This document shows, in pieces, positions 8,001 through 14,986 of a stretch of 22,651 nt of DNA. The position numbers were made by a program, and so were the translations under genes. The number at the start of each line of letters is the position of its first letter. Position 1 is the first letter of the stretch. This stretch comes from a virus. The notes beneath the pieces are model-generated. The model was not told the origin of the DNA, searched no databases, and worked only from the letters and a program-made list of their open reading frames with translations. The stretch spans positions 26,660 through 49,310 of the IMG/VR virus record IMGVR_UViG_3300030109_005111; one strand, given 5' to 3'.

Positions 8001-10204
8001 TTATTAAAGTATCAGGTTCAAACCCAATTTTAGTAGAGTGTGACGGTAGTTTATCAAATGAATATAAAGATTTAACAAATAGTGAAAGCTTTAGAGTTTA
8101 TAGTTATAAATATGGAGTACAAGATAATTTAGCTGTTTTTGAAACAAAACCTTTTGATACTGCTTTAGATATATATTATGAAACTTCTACTGCTGGCTTA
8201 GTTCATGAGCTTAATGAGGCTTTAAATGTACCTGCTATTATTAGTAAAATTGAAGTAGATGCTAATTTATCAGAAGATATTTTATATTGGGATCAAGGTA
8301 ATTTCCAAGGCATATATGCTGGTATTGTTAATTTTTTAGATGTATTAGATAATAATATAACAAGTGATGATATAATTGAAGTTTCAATAAACTCTATAAG
8401 AGGATTTGTAGAAACAACAAGCCCAATAGCTGATTTGGCTACTCAAGCACTTATTCCTCAAGAGTCTATAATAACTGATGAAGCTTCGATGCCTTTTGAA
8501 ATATTGTTTGTAGATAACGAGTGGAAAATAAAACCAAAAAATAACTTTTATCATAGTGTTATTGATGGACAACAATTTAACGCTTATGAATTTAACGTAG
8601 ACATAGTTCACCAGCAAACATCTACAGATGTAGTTAATTTAAATAGTCAAACTTTTAATTTAAGACTTGAAAATGTAGCACCTATAGTTGAACCTATAGT
8701 TAACATAGATGGTTCTGTGAGAAGTTCTCTAGAAACTGAAGATATTATTGTTGGTAAAATACCAGCAGTAAACGGTAGTGCTGATGTAGAAAACAACAAA
8801 AGTGGTTTAATTTTTGTTTCTAAAAATATAAATCCTTCAATTACTTCTTCTACTACTAATATTAGCGATGACAACACAACTATAACAGTAGATACTAGCA
8901 CTGTTTTACACGATTCTAGTGGAGATCCAATAAAAGAATTAGCTATAAATTCTAATACTGGTGAAATATCAATAAGACCACAGTTCTTTTATGGTGTTGT
9001 AAATAAAACTTTTGATGTTTTTGTTTATGACTCAGATGTTAATTTTTTAAACTCAGAAGAATATTTAACAGATGAAACTGGTATTTTCTTTGGCAAAAGA
9101 ACTTTAACAACTGTAAACGTACAAGTTACAGCTGATTTAATAGTTATAGAAGGTGCTGAAGTTGATTCTGACGCAAATCACCCTTATTATGTTGTAACTA
9201 ACACAGATCAAATAAACGGACAAGATATTTTTAATCAAGACGCGTTTTTTGATGTTGATAATGATTTATATAATTGTTATTGGACAGAAAACCCTTCAAG
9301 TCTTGAAGCTTTTAATAACGACGGTGTGTCTCAAGAAAGTATGCCTAGCGCTATTAGACATAGTCAGTCTGGTGAGTTCTTTTTGTGTAGTTTTCTTAAT
9401 GGAGAAGGTGCTTCAGGTGATCCTGCTGAGTTATGGTCTATTAAAATAGACGAAAGCGGAGAGCCTAGAGTTAGAAAATATAAGAAACAAAGCACTAGAA
9501 AAGAAAGTTCTACTAGTGATTTTCTTTATTATGACCATATTTTACCTACATCATATAGAGGCGAGTTTGGTGAGTTATTGGCAGCTGGTGTTATTCCTGG
9601 TAGTGATAATCCAATAACTGTAACTATGGGAGGTGTTATTATTATACAAGAAGTAGGTAATAGCAGTGCGTCTTACAGTGTTCAAGAAAATATAGATTTA
9701 CTAGGTTTTCAAGGAACAGGTATAAACCATGATAATGGTGTTAATGCTACTGGACAATATAATCTTAGTGCTGGAGGAGGATTTACTAATTTTGGCGAAC
9801 CTAATGGCACAGAGCACGATATAAGAGATAAATTAGCACAAGGTATAACACAATGGGATTTTGAAGTTGCAAGTGAAGGTCCTTTTAGCGCAACAAACTC
9901 TGGTACTTTTGGTGACGGAGGTTTTGATTTTGATTTTAATCCTATAACAGGTGAAACTCAAGGTAGTTATAAGTATTATACTCCAGAAAATATTTTATCA
10001 GGATCTTTTGCACACCCAAAACATAGAGGTGTAGAAGATACTTTTATGTTTCAAACTAATAACGACATAGAAATACTAGGCTACACGTATAAAGTTGTTT
10101 ATGAGATGCAAAGATCAAATAGCGTTGGAATTACTGGATATTATGCTAGTGATGATCAATTTTGGGTACCTCATGTTTTTTTAGCAAGAAAAGGAAATGA
10201 TTAA
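5078..10204 (+). CDS. Giant tail stabilisation/nozzle protein (gp12/gp10-like)
   Basis: A 1708-residue protein. It opens with FLQGKMNQDLDDRVLPNGEY and, shortly after, SDIGSIQNLLGN (within the first 55 residues), the hallmark I recall from tail stabilisation or nozzle proteins of marine and crAss-like podoviruses, analogous to T7 gp12 and P22 gp10, which form a beta-propeller at the tail tip. Other family-like blocks are HGWYSYRVVVKQTEQDY (from residue 778) and FETKPFDTALDIYYETST (from residue 1021). Two related beta modules precede these blocks (about residues 687-774 and 927-1013). From about residue 1199 (NVAPIVEPIV) the protein is Thr/Asn/Ser-rich and beta-rich, resembling Ig- or cadherin-like repeats, and the last 250 residues are Gly-rich. 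This long extension could reach out as a host-contact element. No enzymatic motif is seen. The start lies directly after the previous stop. Confidence 0.65.
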   Translation: MAEDKRTFLQGKMNQDLDDRVLPNGEYRNAQNIQITTSEVSDIGSIQNLLGNSKVGDTVSGFANLDTIGVFFDEKNSRIYYFITNYTCPDVNKEGLVGDIDGPTMAEQADNGDLFCGIYMYAKDTTQPQLLVSGLFLNFSKTHTITGVNLIEDLLFFTDGLNQPRKINVEKAIQDDATSNNPYYYNEDKISVAKFAPFMPALLLDYDQTTLNNNVPTTEPVSSLQTNTSFPDNLIDEKFVRFSYRYRFVDGEYSTIAPFTQVCFIPKTHSFNGNHLQKILKRGQAYFQDDNGASDGMVNSVNSVNLNIILPSSKLKTNLDINGIEILYKESNNNVVKAVELIEIKNENASDLVTPSNSDNFIQNEGVFQYKYKSTLPYKTLPADQLPRVYDNIPLSAKAQEIVGNRVIYGNFIQDRQLPIEKGVIGLNFNTSVDAKYDITNPLGNADFNNYYLHKEYPYHSVKQKRTYEVGVVLSDKFGRQSPVLTSTIGDGSITVDAKSNTFNSSTWSENDLLPIQDTSPGNENYCGDALTITFNKEIPNAYAKGTLINVNNELISTNYSFDLYETNFTTNPILSDGSPSSTGGIQLGSLYFYSSTEIPIVNITDFLYTDTTLQTILTGYSEVYMRQPLAVVNNQATIHKIDLNPSTGAVLNVSTVSQSIFQGNLMVVTVSQLVSSGGDVNSVILNQVTVTSSVINDTNGNFLIGQITIEDASLINEFTVGDYLKGQNVDFVEITNIFIENGNLIIQCDGEPSLSYNTVSGSVPLGYYFYKYKIIPHGWYSYRVVVKQTEQDYNNVYAPNVYDFDNDRDDPKTYIPILADNINKVTRDIEFTNTQETGLSTSKDKLFPKVVPSATNAGLSVQSDNDILDVINIGTSKEQGIKNENDDVFAFISETSKNPLMAQIPFGGSTGNNIGSNTELGLQGTLRTITVATSGTTATDFKQANKVLSISGGDASEFAIGEYLKGSNKDLVKIIKVSGSNPILVECDGSLSNEYKDLTNSESFRVYSYKYGVQDNLAVFETKPFDTALDIYYETSTAGLVHELNEALNVPAIISKIEVDANLSEDILYWDQGNFQGIYAGIVNFLDVLDNNITSDDIIEVSINSIRGFVETTSPIADLATQALIPQESIITDEASMPFEILFVDNEWKIKPKNNFYHSVIDGQQFNAYEFNVDIVHQQTSTDVVNLNSQTFNLRLENVAPIVEPIVNIDGSVRSSLETEDIIVGKIPAVNGSADVENNKSGLIFVSKNINPSITSSTTNISDDNTTITVDTSTVLHDSSGDPIKELAINSNTGEISIRPQFFYGVVNKTFDVFVYDSDVNFLNSEEYLTDETGIFFGKRTLTTVNVQVTADLIVIEGAEVDSDANHPYYVVTNTDQINGQDIFNQDAFFDVDNDLYNCYWTENPSSLEAFNNDGVSQESMPSAIRHSQSGEFFLCSFLNGEGASGDPAELWSIKIDESGEPRVRKYKKQSTRKESSTSDFLYYDHILPTSYRGEFGELLAAGVIPGSDNPITVTMGGVIIIQEVGNSSASYSVQENIDLLGFQGTGINHDNGVNATGQYNLSAGGGFTNFGEPNGTEHDIRDKLAQGITQWDFEVASEGPFSATNSGTFGDGGFDFDFNPITGETQGSYKYYTPENILSGSFAHPKHRGVEDTFMFQTNNDIEILGYTYKVVYEMQRSNSVGITGYYASDDQFWVPHVFLARKGND
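7136..7402 (+). repeat. Intragenic beta module, copy 1
   Basis: Residues 687-774 of the 1708-residue tail protein. The copy contains FTVGDYLKGQNVDFVEI and, after a strand, a CDG motif followed by YKYKI. It aligns with copy 2, about 240 residues further on; 10 of the 17 residues quoted are identical between the copies. The DNA of the two copies has diverged, so this is an old duplication. Confidence 0.7.
7856..8116 (+). repeat. Intragenic beta module, copy 2
   Basis: Residues 927-1013 of the same tail protein. The copy contains FAIGEYLKGSNKDLVKI, then a strand, a CDG motif and YSYKYG, in the same order and spacing as copy 1. It lies directly before the FETKPFDTALDIYYETST block, while copy 1 lies directly before the HGWYSYRVVVKQ block. 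The modules therefore look like decorations inserted at equivalent places in two adjoining structural units. Confidence 0.7.
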
Positions 10205-10226
10205 TAAAATAAGTAATATATAATAA

Positions 10227-12044
10227 ATGGCTGTAACATTAAGAGTAAAGTATTTTAACACCATTATATTGAGGCAAGAACCTTATTTAGCTACTAGCAT
10301 AACTACGGCTTGCTCTACTTCAGCTTCAGCACCTGCAGAATCTAATACTATAAACGTTACTAGTTCTTCTTTAAGTGCTTTAAGCTCTAGTGTTTCCTAT
10401 GCTATAAGCGGACCGGGTGTTAAAGACGGCACAACAGGTCAGTTAAATGGAGGTAAAACAATATTAACTTTTGATAATAGTGTTGAGTGTAAAATAGAAA
10501 AAGGAGTTACTTTAACGTTTTCTTCTACAACACCATACGTTAATAATACTGTTTCAAAAAACGAGTGGCACGTAGAAGAGTCTAGAATAAAAGGTGGTTT
10601 TAATGAAAGTGCTATAGATTATGGACCTAAAGCATATGCCGTAGATAAAAAATATAACAGAAAGCATAGAGAAAATTCTATGATTTATTCTGGTATATTT
10701 AACTCAAGAACAGGTGTAAATAATACTAATCAATTTTCAATAGCAGAAAATATAACAAAATCTGTTGATTTAGCATATGGATCAATACAAAAACTATACG
10801 CTGAAGATACAAACTTGCTTATATTTCAAGAAAACAAAGTTAATGGTGCTTTAATTGATAAAGACGCTATATTTACGGCTGAAGGTGGAGGCTTATCAAC
10901 TACAGCTAAAGTTGTTATAGGACAAATAACTCCATATTTAGGTGAATTTGGTATAGGTAAAAATCCAGAAAGCTTTGCTGTGTTTGGATTTAGAAAATAT
11001 TTTGTAGATAGAGACAGAGGATCTGTTTTAAGGCTATCTAGAGACGGTTTAACAGAAATATCATCATATGGTATGAGAAGCTTTTTTAGAAAGCATCTAG
11101 ACAAGTCTATAAGCATAAGAGGTTTTTATGATATTCACGCTAGAAATTACGTTTTAAACTTGAAATTAGATAATTTAGTACAACAAAATAAGCAAACTTT
11201 TTTAACTGAAATACAAGCTACGGTTTTAAATTCTGTTAAAGGTGAAAACAAAGTTGTTTTATCTTCAAGCTCTAATAATATTCAACCTGGTTATTTTATA
11301 CAAAGCGATACTATTAAAAAGTTTTCTAATAGAGTTAGTAGTGTTGTTAATAATACTATTACTTTAACTAAAAATATTAATTTAAATGCTGGTGATGTAG
11401 TTAGTTTTATACCTACAAATCAATTTGGTATTGAAGCTTTAGAGCCATTAATAAAATATAAAACTTTAGTTTTTAGTGATAAAGTAAATGGTTGGAGCTC
11501 GTTTTTAACATATAATCCAAGTTTTGGTGGTAGTTTAAACAACTCTTTATATACTTTTGATGGTGGTGATTTATATAAACATTACGATGAAAATCAAGAT
11601 AAAAATACTTTTTATGGAGTTTTTCAACCAAGTACTATAACAGTTGTTAGTAATCAAAATCCTTCACTTGTAAAACACTATAAAACTGTTAATTACGAAG
11701 GAACAAATAACTGGAAAGTTATAAGTTTAAATTCACCTGCTGAAGATAATGAAAACTACAACGCGTATCCTATACCTGGTAATATAGCTGGTAGATATTA
11801 TCAAGAAGGTGTAGTTAAGTTTGCTGGATTTACACCTCTTGAGAAAAAATACTATGCAAACGTAATAATAAAAGATACATCTACAATAACTGGTATAAGT
11901 AGTTTAACAACTACTGGTGTAAAAGGGTTTTTTACAGAAGCAACTTTTGAGCATGAACCTTTAAACAACGATAAAACATTAAACAAAAAGAAAAAAGCTG
12001 AATTGTTTTCAATAGGCTTTAACTACGAACAATCACTATATTAA
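10227..12044 (+). CDS. Tail structural protein of the stabilisation/nozzle group
   Basis: A 605-residue protein. A short conserved-looking N-terminus (MAVTLRVKYFNTIILR) is followed by a Ser/Thr-rich beta insertion (residues about 25-112). The recognisable core then starts at EWHVEESRIKGGFNES and continues through MIYSGIFNSRTGVNNTNQFS, SIQKLYAEDTNLLIFQENKV, AIFTAEGGG, GKNPESFAVFGFRKYFVDRD and LRLSRDGLTEISSYGM. These blocks are familiar from proteins encoded next to the large nozzle protein in marine phages, and the repeated four-stranded units suggest a beta-propeller. Residues about 338-410 hold another small beta insertion (NAGDVVSFIPTNQFG). It lies 22 bases after the giant tail gene and 5 bases before the cupin-like gene. 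A role in the tail tube or tip is likely; the assignment rests on context and remembered family patterns. Confidence 0.62.
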   Translation: MAVTLRVKYFNTIILRQEPYLATSITTACSTSASAPAESNTINVTSSSLSALSSSVSYAISGPGVKDGTTGQLNGGKTILTFDNSVECKIEKGVTLTFSSTTPYVNNTVSKNEWHVEESRIKGGFNESAIDYGPKAYAVDKKYNRKHRENSMIYSGIFNSRTGVNNTNQFSIAENITKSVDLAYGSIQKLYAEDTNLLIFQENKVNGALIDKDAIFTAEGGGLSTTAKVVIGQITPYLGEFGIGKNPESFAVFGFRKYFVDRDRGSVLRLSRDGLTEISSYGMRSFFRKHLDKSISIRGFYDIHARNYVLNLKLDNLVQQNKQTFLTEIQATVLNSVKGENKVVLSSSSNNIQPGYFIQSDTIKKFSNRVSSVVNNTITLTKNINLNAGDVVSFIPTNQFGIEALEPLIKYKTLVFSDKVNGWSSFLTYNPSFGGSLNNSLYTFDGGDLYKHYDENQDKNTFYGVFQPSTITVVSNQNPSLVKHYKTVNYEGTNNWKVISLNSPAEDNENYNAYPIPGNIAGRYYQEGVVKFAGFTPLEKKYYANVIIKDTSTITGISSLTTTGVKGFFTEATFEHEPLNNDKTLNKKKKAELFSIGFNYEQSLY

Positions 12045-12049
12045 ATTTA

Positions 12050-12514
12050 ATGGAAAACAAGTTAAGTAATTATAAGCAAAAACTTGAAAACTTACAAAAC
12101 TTTTTAATAAAAAATAACGACGTAGAGGGTATATACGGAGATGGTAAAAAATTAGTTAATAACGATGTTTTTAAAATATCACATGATTTTTCTGATCAAC
12201 TATATATGAGAAAAATGATTATGCCTGCTGGATCGTTTGTTGTAAGCGCAATACATCATACAGACCATTTTTGGTTTTTAATGACTGGTAGAATACTAGT
12301 TACAACTGATGATGAAGAAATAGAACACATAGCACCATGCTATGAAAAATCAATAAAAGGAGCTAAAAGGTTAATTAAATGTTTAGAAGACTGTGTGTTT
12401 ATAAATGTTCATAAAAACCCTACAAATACAGAAAATATAGAAGAAGTGGAAGAGTTATTATACTCTTTTACTATAGAAGAATATAATAAAAAAGAAAAAC
12501 TATGTCAGGAATAG
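12050..12514 (+). CDS. Cupin-like protein in the virion operon
   Basis: A 154-residue protein with an N-terminal helix, a compact beta-barrel region and an acidic C-terminal helix. The segment GSFVVSAIHHTDHFWFLMTG (residues 61-80) resembles cupin motif 1, and VHKN (residues 120-123) resembles motif 2. H69, H70, H73 and H121 are candidate metal ligands. In the classical motif a Glu lies seven residues before the conserved Gly; here that place is taken by H73, so metal binding, if any, is non-standard. The reaction and substrate cannot be told from sequence. The gene lies between the tail genes and the ejection-protein cassette, and its last 13 bases overlap the next gene in another frame, implying translational coupling. 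It could be an assembly factor, a small virion enzyme or a receptor-binding accessory. It ends with consecutive TAG and TAA stops. Confidence 0.72.
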   Translation: MENKLSNYKQKLENLQNFLIKNNDVEGIYGDGKKLVNNDVFKISHDFSDQLYMRKMIMPAGSFVVSAIHHTDHFWFLMTGRILVTTDDEEIEHIAPCYEKSIKGAKRLIKCLEDCVFINVHKNPTNTENIEEVEELLYSFTIEEYNKKEKLCQE

Positions 12515-13281
12515 TAACAGCTGGAATAATAATGGGCGGAGCTAACGTATTAAGTGGTGGTATATCTGCTATAATGGGTGGCTCTGCTAGACGTAAAGCT
12601 AGAAGACGCCAAAGAAGGCTTGAAGCACAAATAAGACGACTTGAAGGACAAAGACAAGATATTATAAATCCTTTTGAAGGAGCAGAACAAACGCTTACAA
12701 ATCCTTTTGCTAATTTAACAGTTGCTACTCAAGCCGCTGATTTTCAAGCACAACAAACAGATTTATCTTTAGCTAGTACGCTAGATACACTTAGAGCTAC
12801 AGGTTCTGGCGCGGGTGGTGCTACTGCTCTTGCTCAAGCTGCTTTGCAAGCTAAACAAGGTGTTGCTGCTAGTATAGCTCAACAAGAAGTGCAAAACGAA
12901 AGATTAAGAGCACAAGGACAACAACAACTAGAAAGAGCTTTATTTGATGCTGAAGCTAAAGGTAAACAATTTGTTTTTGGCGCACAAGAAACAAGAGAAA
13001 TGCAAAGGCTAAATAGATTATCTTCAATGGCTGGAGCTGCTTCACAACAGGCCGCGGCGGCTCAAAGCGCTGAATTAGCTGGTGTTGGACAAGCTGTAGG
13101 TGGTATTGGTAGTATTGCAGCTATGGGCGCGACGGGAGCTTTTGGTTCAGGTGCAAGCACGGCTACATCACCTGGTCTTACAGGAACTGTACAAGGAACT
13201 GGTAATATAGGAAGCTCATATAATTTTGCGGGATCTATAGATCAAAATTTAATTCCTGGTATACTTAATCCTGGAAATTAA
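12502..13281 (+). CDS. Internal virion (DNA ejection) protein, T7 gp14-like in character
   Basis: A 259-residue protein rich in Ala, Gly and Gln. Residues 3-27 are a Gly-rich hydrophobic segment able to enter a membrane, followed by a very basic stretch (ARRKARRRQRRLEAQIRRLE). A region with NPFANLTVATQAADFQAQQT (about residues 67-86) and ATALAQAALQAKQGVAASI leads into a long Gln-rich coiled coil, and the C-terminus is Gly/Ala/Ser-rich. This layout matches small internal virion proteins such as T7 gp14, which leave the head first and insert in the outer membrane, and I recall the same pattern in marine phages. It overlaps the cupin-like gene by 13 bases and is followed by two further presumed ejection proteins, giving a small-middle-giant order. 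Assignment is by architecture and context. Confidence 0.68.
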   Translation: MSGIVTAGIIMGGANVLSGGISAIMGGSARRKARRRQRRLEAQIRRLEGQRQDIINPFEGAEQTLTNPFANLTVATQAADFQAQQTDLSLASTLDTLRATGSGAGGATALAQAALQAKQGVAASIAQQEVQNERLRAQGQQQLERALFDAEAKGKQFVFGAQETREMQRLNRLSSMAGAASQQAAAAQSAELAGVGQAVGGIGSIAAMGATGAFGSGASTATSPGLTGTVQGTGNIGSSYNFAGSIDQNLIPGILNPGN

Positions 13282-13307
13282 TGTTGAATTTAAATTAATT
13301 AAGTAGC

Positions 13308-14969
13308 ATGTCAAGACACACAACAAGATTAACACAATCAAGAACAAGAACAACGCCGGGATCATACGAAGCACCGGTAGAAGGTATAGTAGATTACGGT
13401 GCTTTTCAAAGAGGCTTCGCGTCTAGTTTCTATGTGCCTGAACAAGAAGAAGAAGAAATACCAGATCTTATATCACTAGAAGATATAGACTATGCTGGTA
13501 CTGCTTCTAAGTCTGGAGGTTTAGGACTTACTGGTGAAGCTAGCCAACAAATGAATGACTCTTTAGACGCTGAGCTTAGAAACTTACAAGCTCAATTAGA
13601 TTCTGCCGTAGTTAGAAAAGATGTTGCTGCTCAAAGAAAAGTAATGAAAAACTACAATTTAATAAAGAAAACTGTTGCTGGCGCTCAATTTGGGTTTAAT
13701 CACATTGCAAACTCAGAAGGTGCTTTTGATGCTCAGCAAGCAGCTGACTTAAAGCTAGGTGTAAAAGCAGATGGCACTAGAATGTCGTTTTACGAAATAT
13801 CTCAACTTAAAAACCAAACAAAAGATTCTAATTTTGGATTTGTTTTTGATTATGAAAAAGGAACAGGTGGTGTAACTGCTAATGGTTTTACTTTTGGAAC
13901 AAACAACATGAACGCTGATACAGTTAGTAAATTAACTCCTTTAAAGTCTAATTTAAGTCAATCTGTTGCAGATTATGATAAAATAAATGAAGTTAAATTA
14001 GTACAAAAAACAGATATTGAGCTTGATCCTGATAAAAAAAGAACAATAAAAAGCTACACTCGAGCTAGTGTAGATGCTTTAAATCAAAGTGCTGTAAATT
14101 TTGGTGAAAAATTTAAAGAAGCTAATCCAGATACTTATCAAGCTTCATTTTTAGATGCGGTTCTTGGTGATCATAGATTAAGAGCTCAAGATCCTACTAG
14201 AGTTTCTTTTGCAGATGGTTTTGGTTCAAAAGGATTTAAACTTAATCCTGATGATGAAAAGGAAAAAGGCTATACTACTGATGATTTTATTGCTCATATA
14301 CAAAAAATACCAGGTAGAGAAATACCTGGTGATATTGTTGATGCTTTTATGAGAAGAAGAGGTGAAGAAAAATATAAAAATATTGTGGGAAGTCCAATTT
14401 ATAAAGAAAATAAGTTTGGTTTCGCTGAAGAAAGAGGAGCAATAACAAGCACTGCAGAAAGAGACCCTAAAGAAAAAGGTGGTTTAGATATAGATATTGG
14501 TGGTGGTAATTTTACTGATAGAGATTTATTACAAAGAGTTCAACAATTATTAAATAGAACTGGTAATAGACAAGAACAAACACAAAGCATTAAAGCATTT
14601 GCTGAAGGTCAAGTTCTTAGAATACCAGAAGCTAAAGAAAATATAAAAGTGTCAAAAGACATGATAAGAGTTGATTATGGTGAAAGAGGAGTTGGTGGAA
14701 TTGGACCTGCACCAGAAAATTTCCTTATGAACGAACAGCCAATTATAAGAATAGACGTTCCTTTAGAAGCAGGTGGTACTAAAACTTTTCCTTATGATTT
14801 ATCTAAAAAAGAAGATATAGAAAAACTTATGAAAGCTTTATATGGAACAACTTCACAAACAGGTACAGACTGGACTCTTGTATATGAACCTACTATAGAA
14901 TACGTTCAAAAGCAAAGAGCACAAGAAGCGCAACGTCAAACGCTACAACAACGTAAACCCTTACCTTAA
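13308..14969 (+). CDS. Putative internal virion protein (middle gene of the ejection cassette)
   Basis: A 553-residue hydrophilic protein. The N-terminal 20 residues are basic and Thr/Arg-rich. An acidic stretch (EQEEEEIPDLISLEDIDYAG, about residues 46-65) follows, then a helical segment (DAELRNLQAQLDSAVVRKDV). The remainder mixes helices with Gly-rich loops and ends in a Gln/Arg-rich tail. There is no membrane segment, signal peptide or enzymatic motif. It sits between the gp14-like protein and the 2439-residue protein, the place T7 gp15 has in its cassette. The assignment therefore rests on gene order and hydrophilic helical composition, not on sequence family. It is separated from both neighbours by fewer than 30 bases. 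Another possibility is a minor tail or scaffold protein. Confidence 0.55.
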   Translation: MSRHTTRLTQSRTRTTPGSYEAPVEGIVDYGAFQRGFASSFYVPEQEEEEIPDLISLEDIDYAGTASKSGGLGLTGEASQQMNDSLDAELRNLQAQLDSAVVRKDVAAQRKVMKNYNLIKKTVAGAQFGFNHIANSEGAFDAQQAADLKLGVKADGTRMSFYEISQLKNQTKDSNFGFVFDYEKGTGGVTANGFTFGTNNMNADTVSKLTPLKSNLSQSVADYDKINEVKLVQKTDIELDPDKKRTIKSYTRASVDALNQSAVNFGEKFKEANPDTYQASFLDAVLGDHRLRAQDPTRVSFADGFGSKGFKLNPDDEKEKGYTTDDFIAHIQKIPGREIPGDIVDAFMRRRGEEKYKNIVGSPIYKENKFGFAEERGAITSTAERDPKEKGGLDIDIGGGNFTDRDLLQRVQQLLNRTGNRQEQTQSIKAFAEGQVLRIPEAKENIKVSKDMIRVDYGERGVGGIGPAPENFLMNEQPIIRIDVPLEAGGTKTFPYDLSKKEDIEKLMKALYGTTSQTGTDWTLVYEPTIEYVQKQRAQEAQRQTLQQRKPLP

Positions 14970-14986
14970 TAAAAAAAAATTAAATT

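Noticed and set aside
880-8901. Minus-strand ORFs of 65-100 codons (for example 880-1092, 7519-7821, 8647-8901)
   Set aside because: They lie wholly inside well-supported + strand genes, have low-complexity Ser/Leu/Ile-rich translations typical of antisense readings of AT-rich DNA, and have no gene-like context.
9249-9449. A 66-codon + strand ORF inside the 1708-residue tail gene
   Set aside because: It is a different frame of a continuous long gene and its translation is a hydrophobic shadow without recognisable features.
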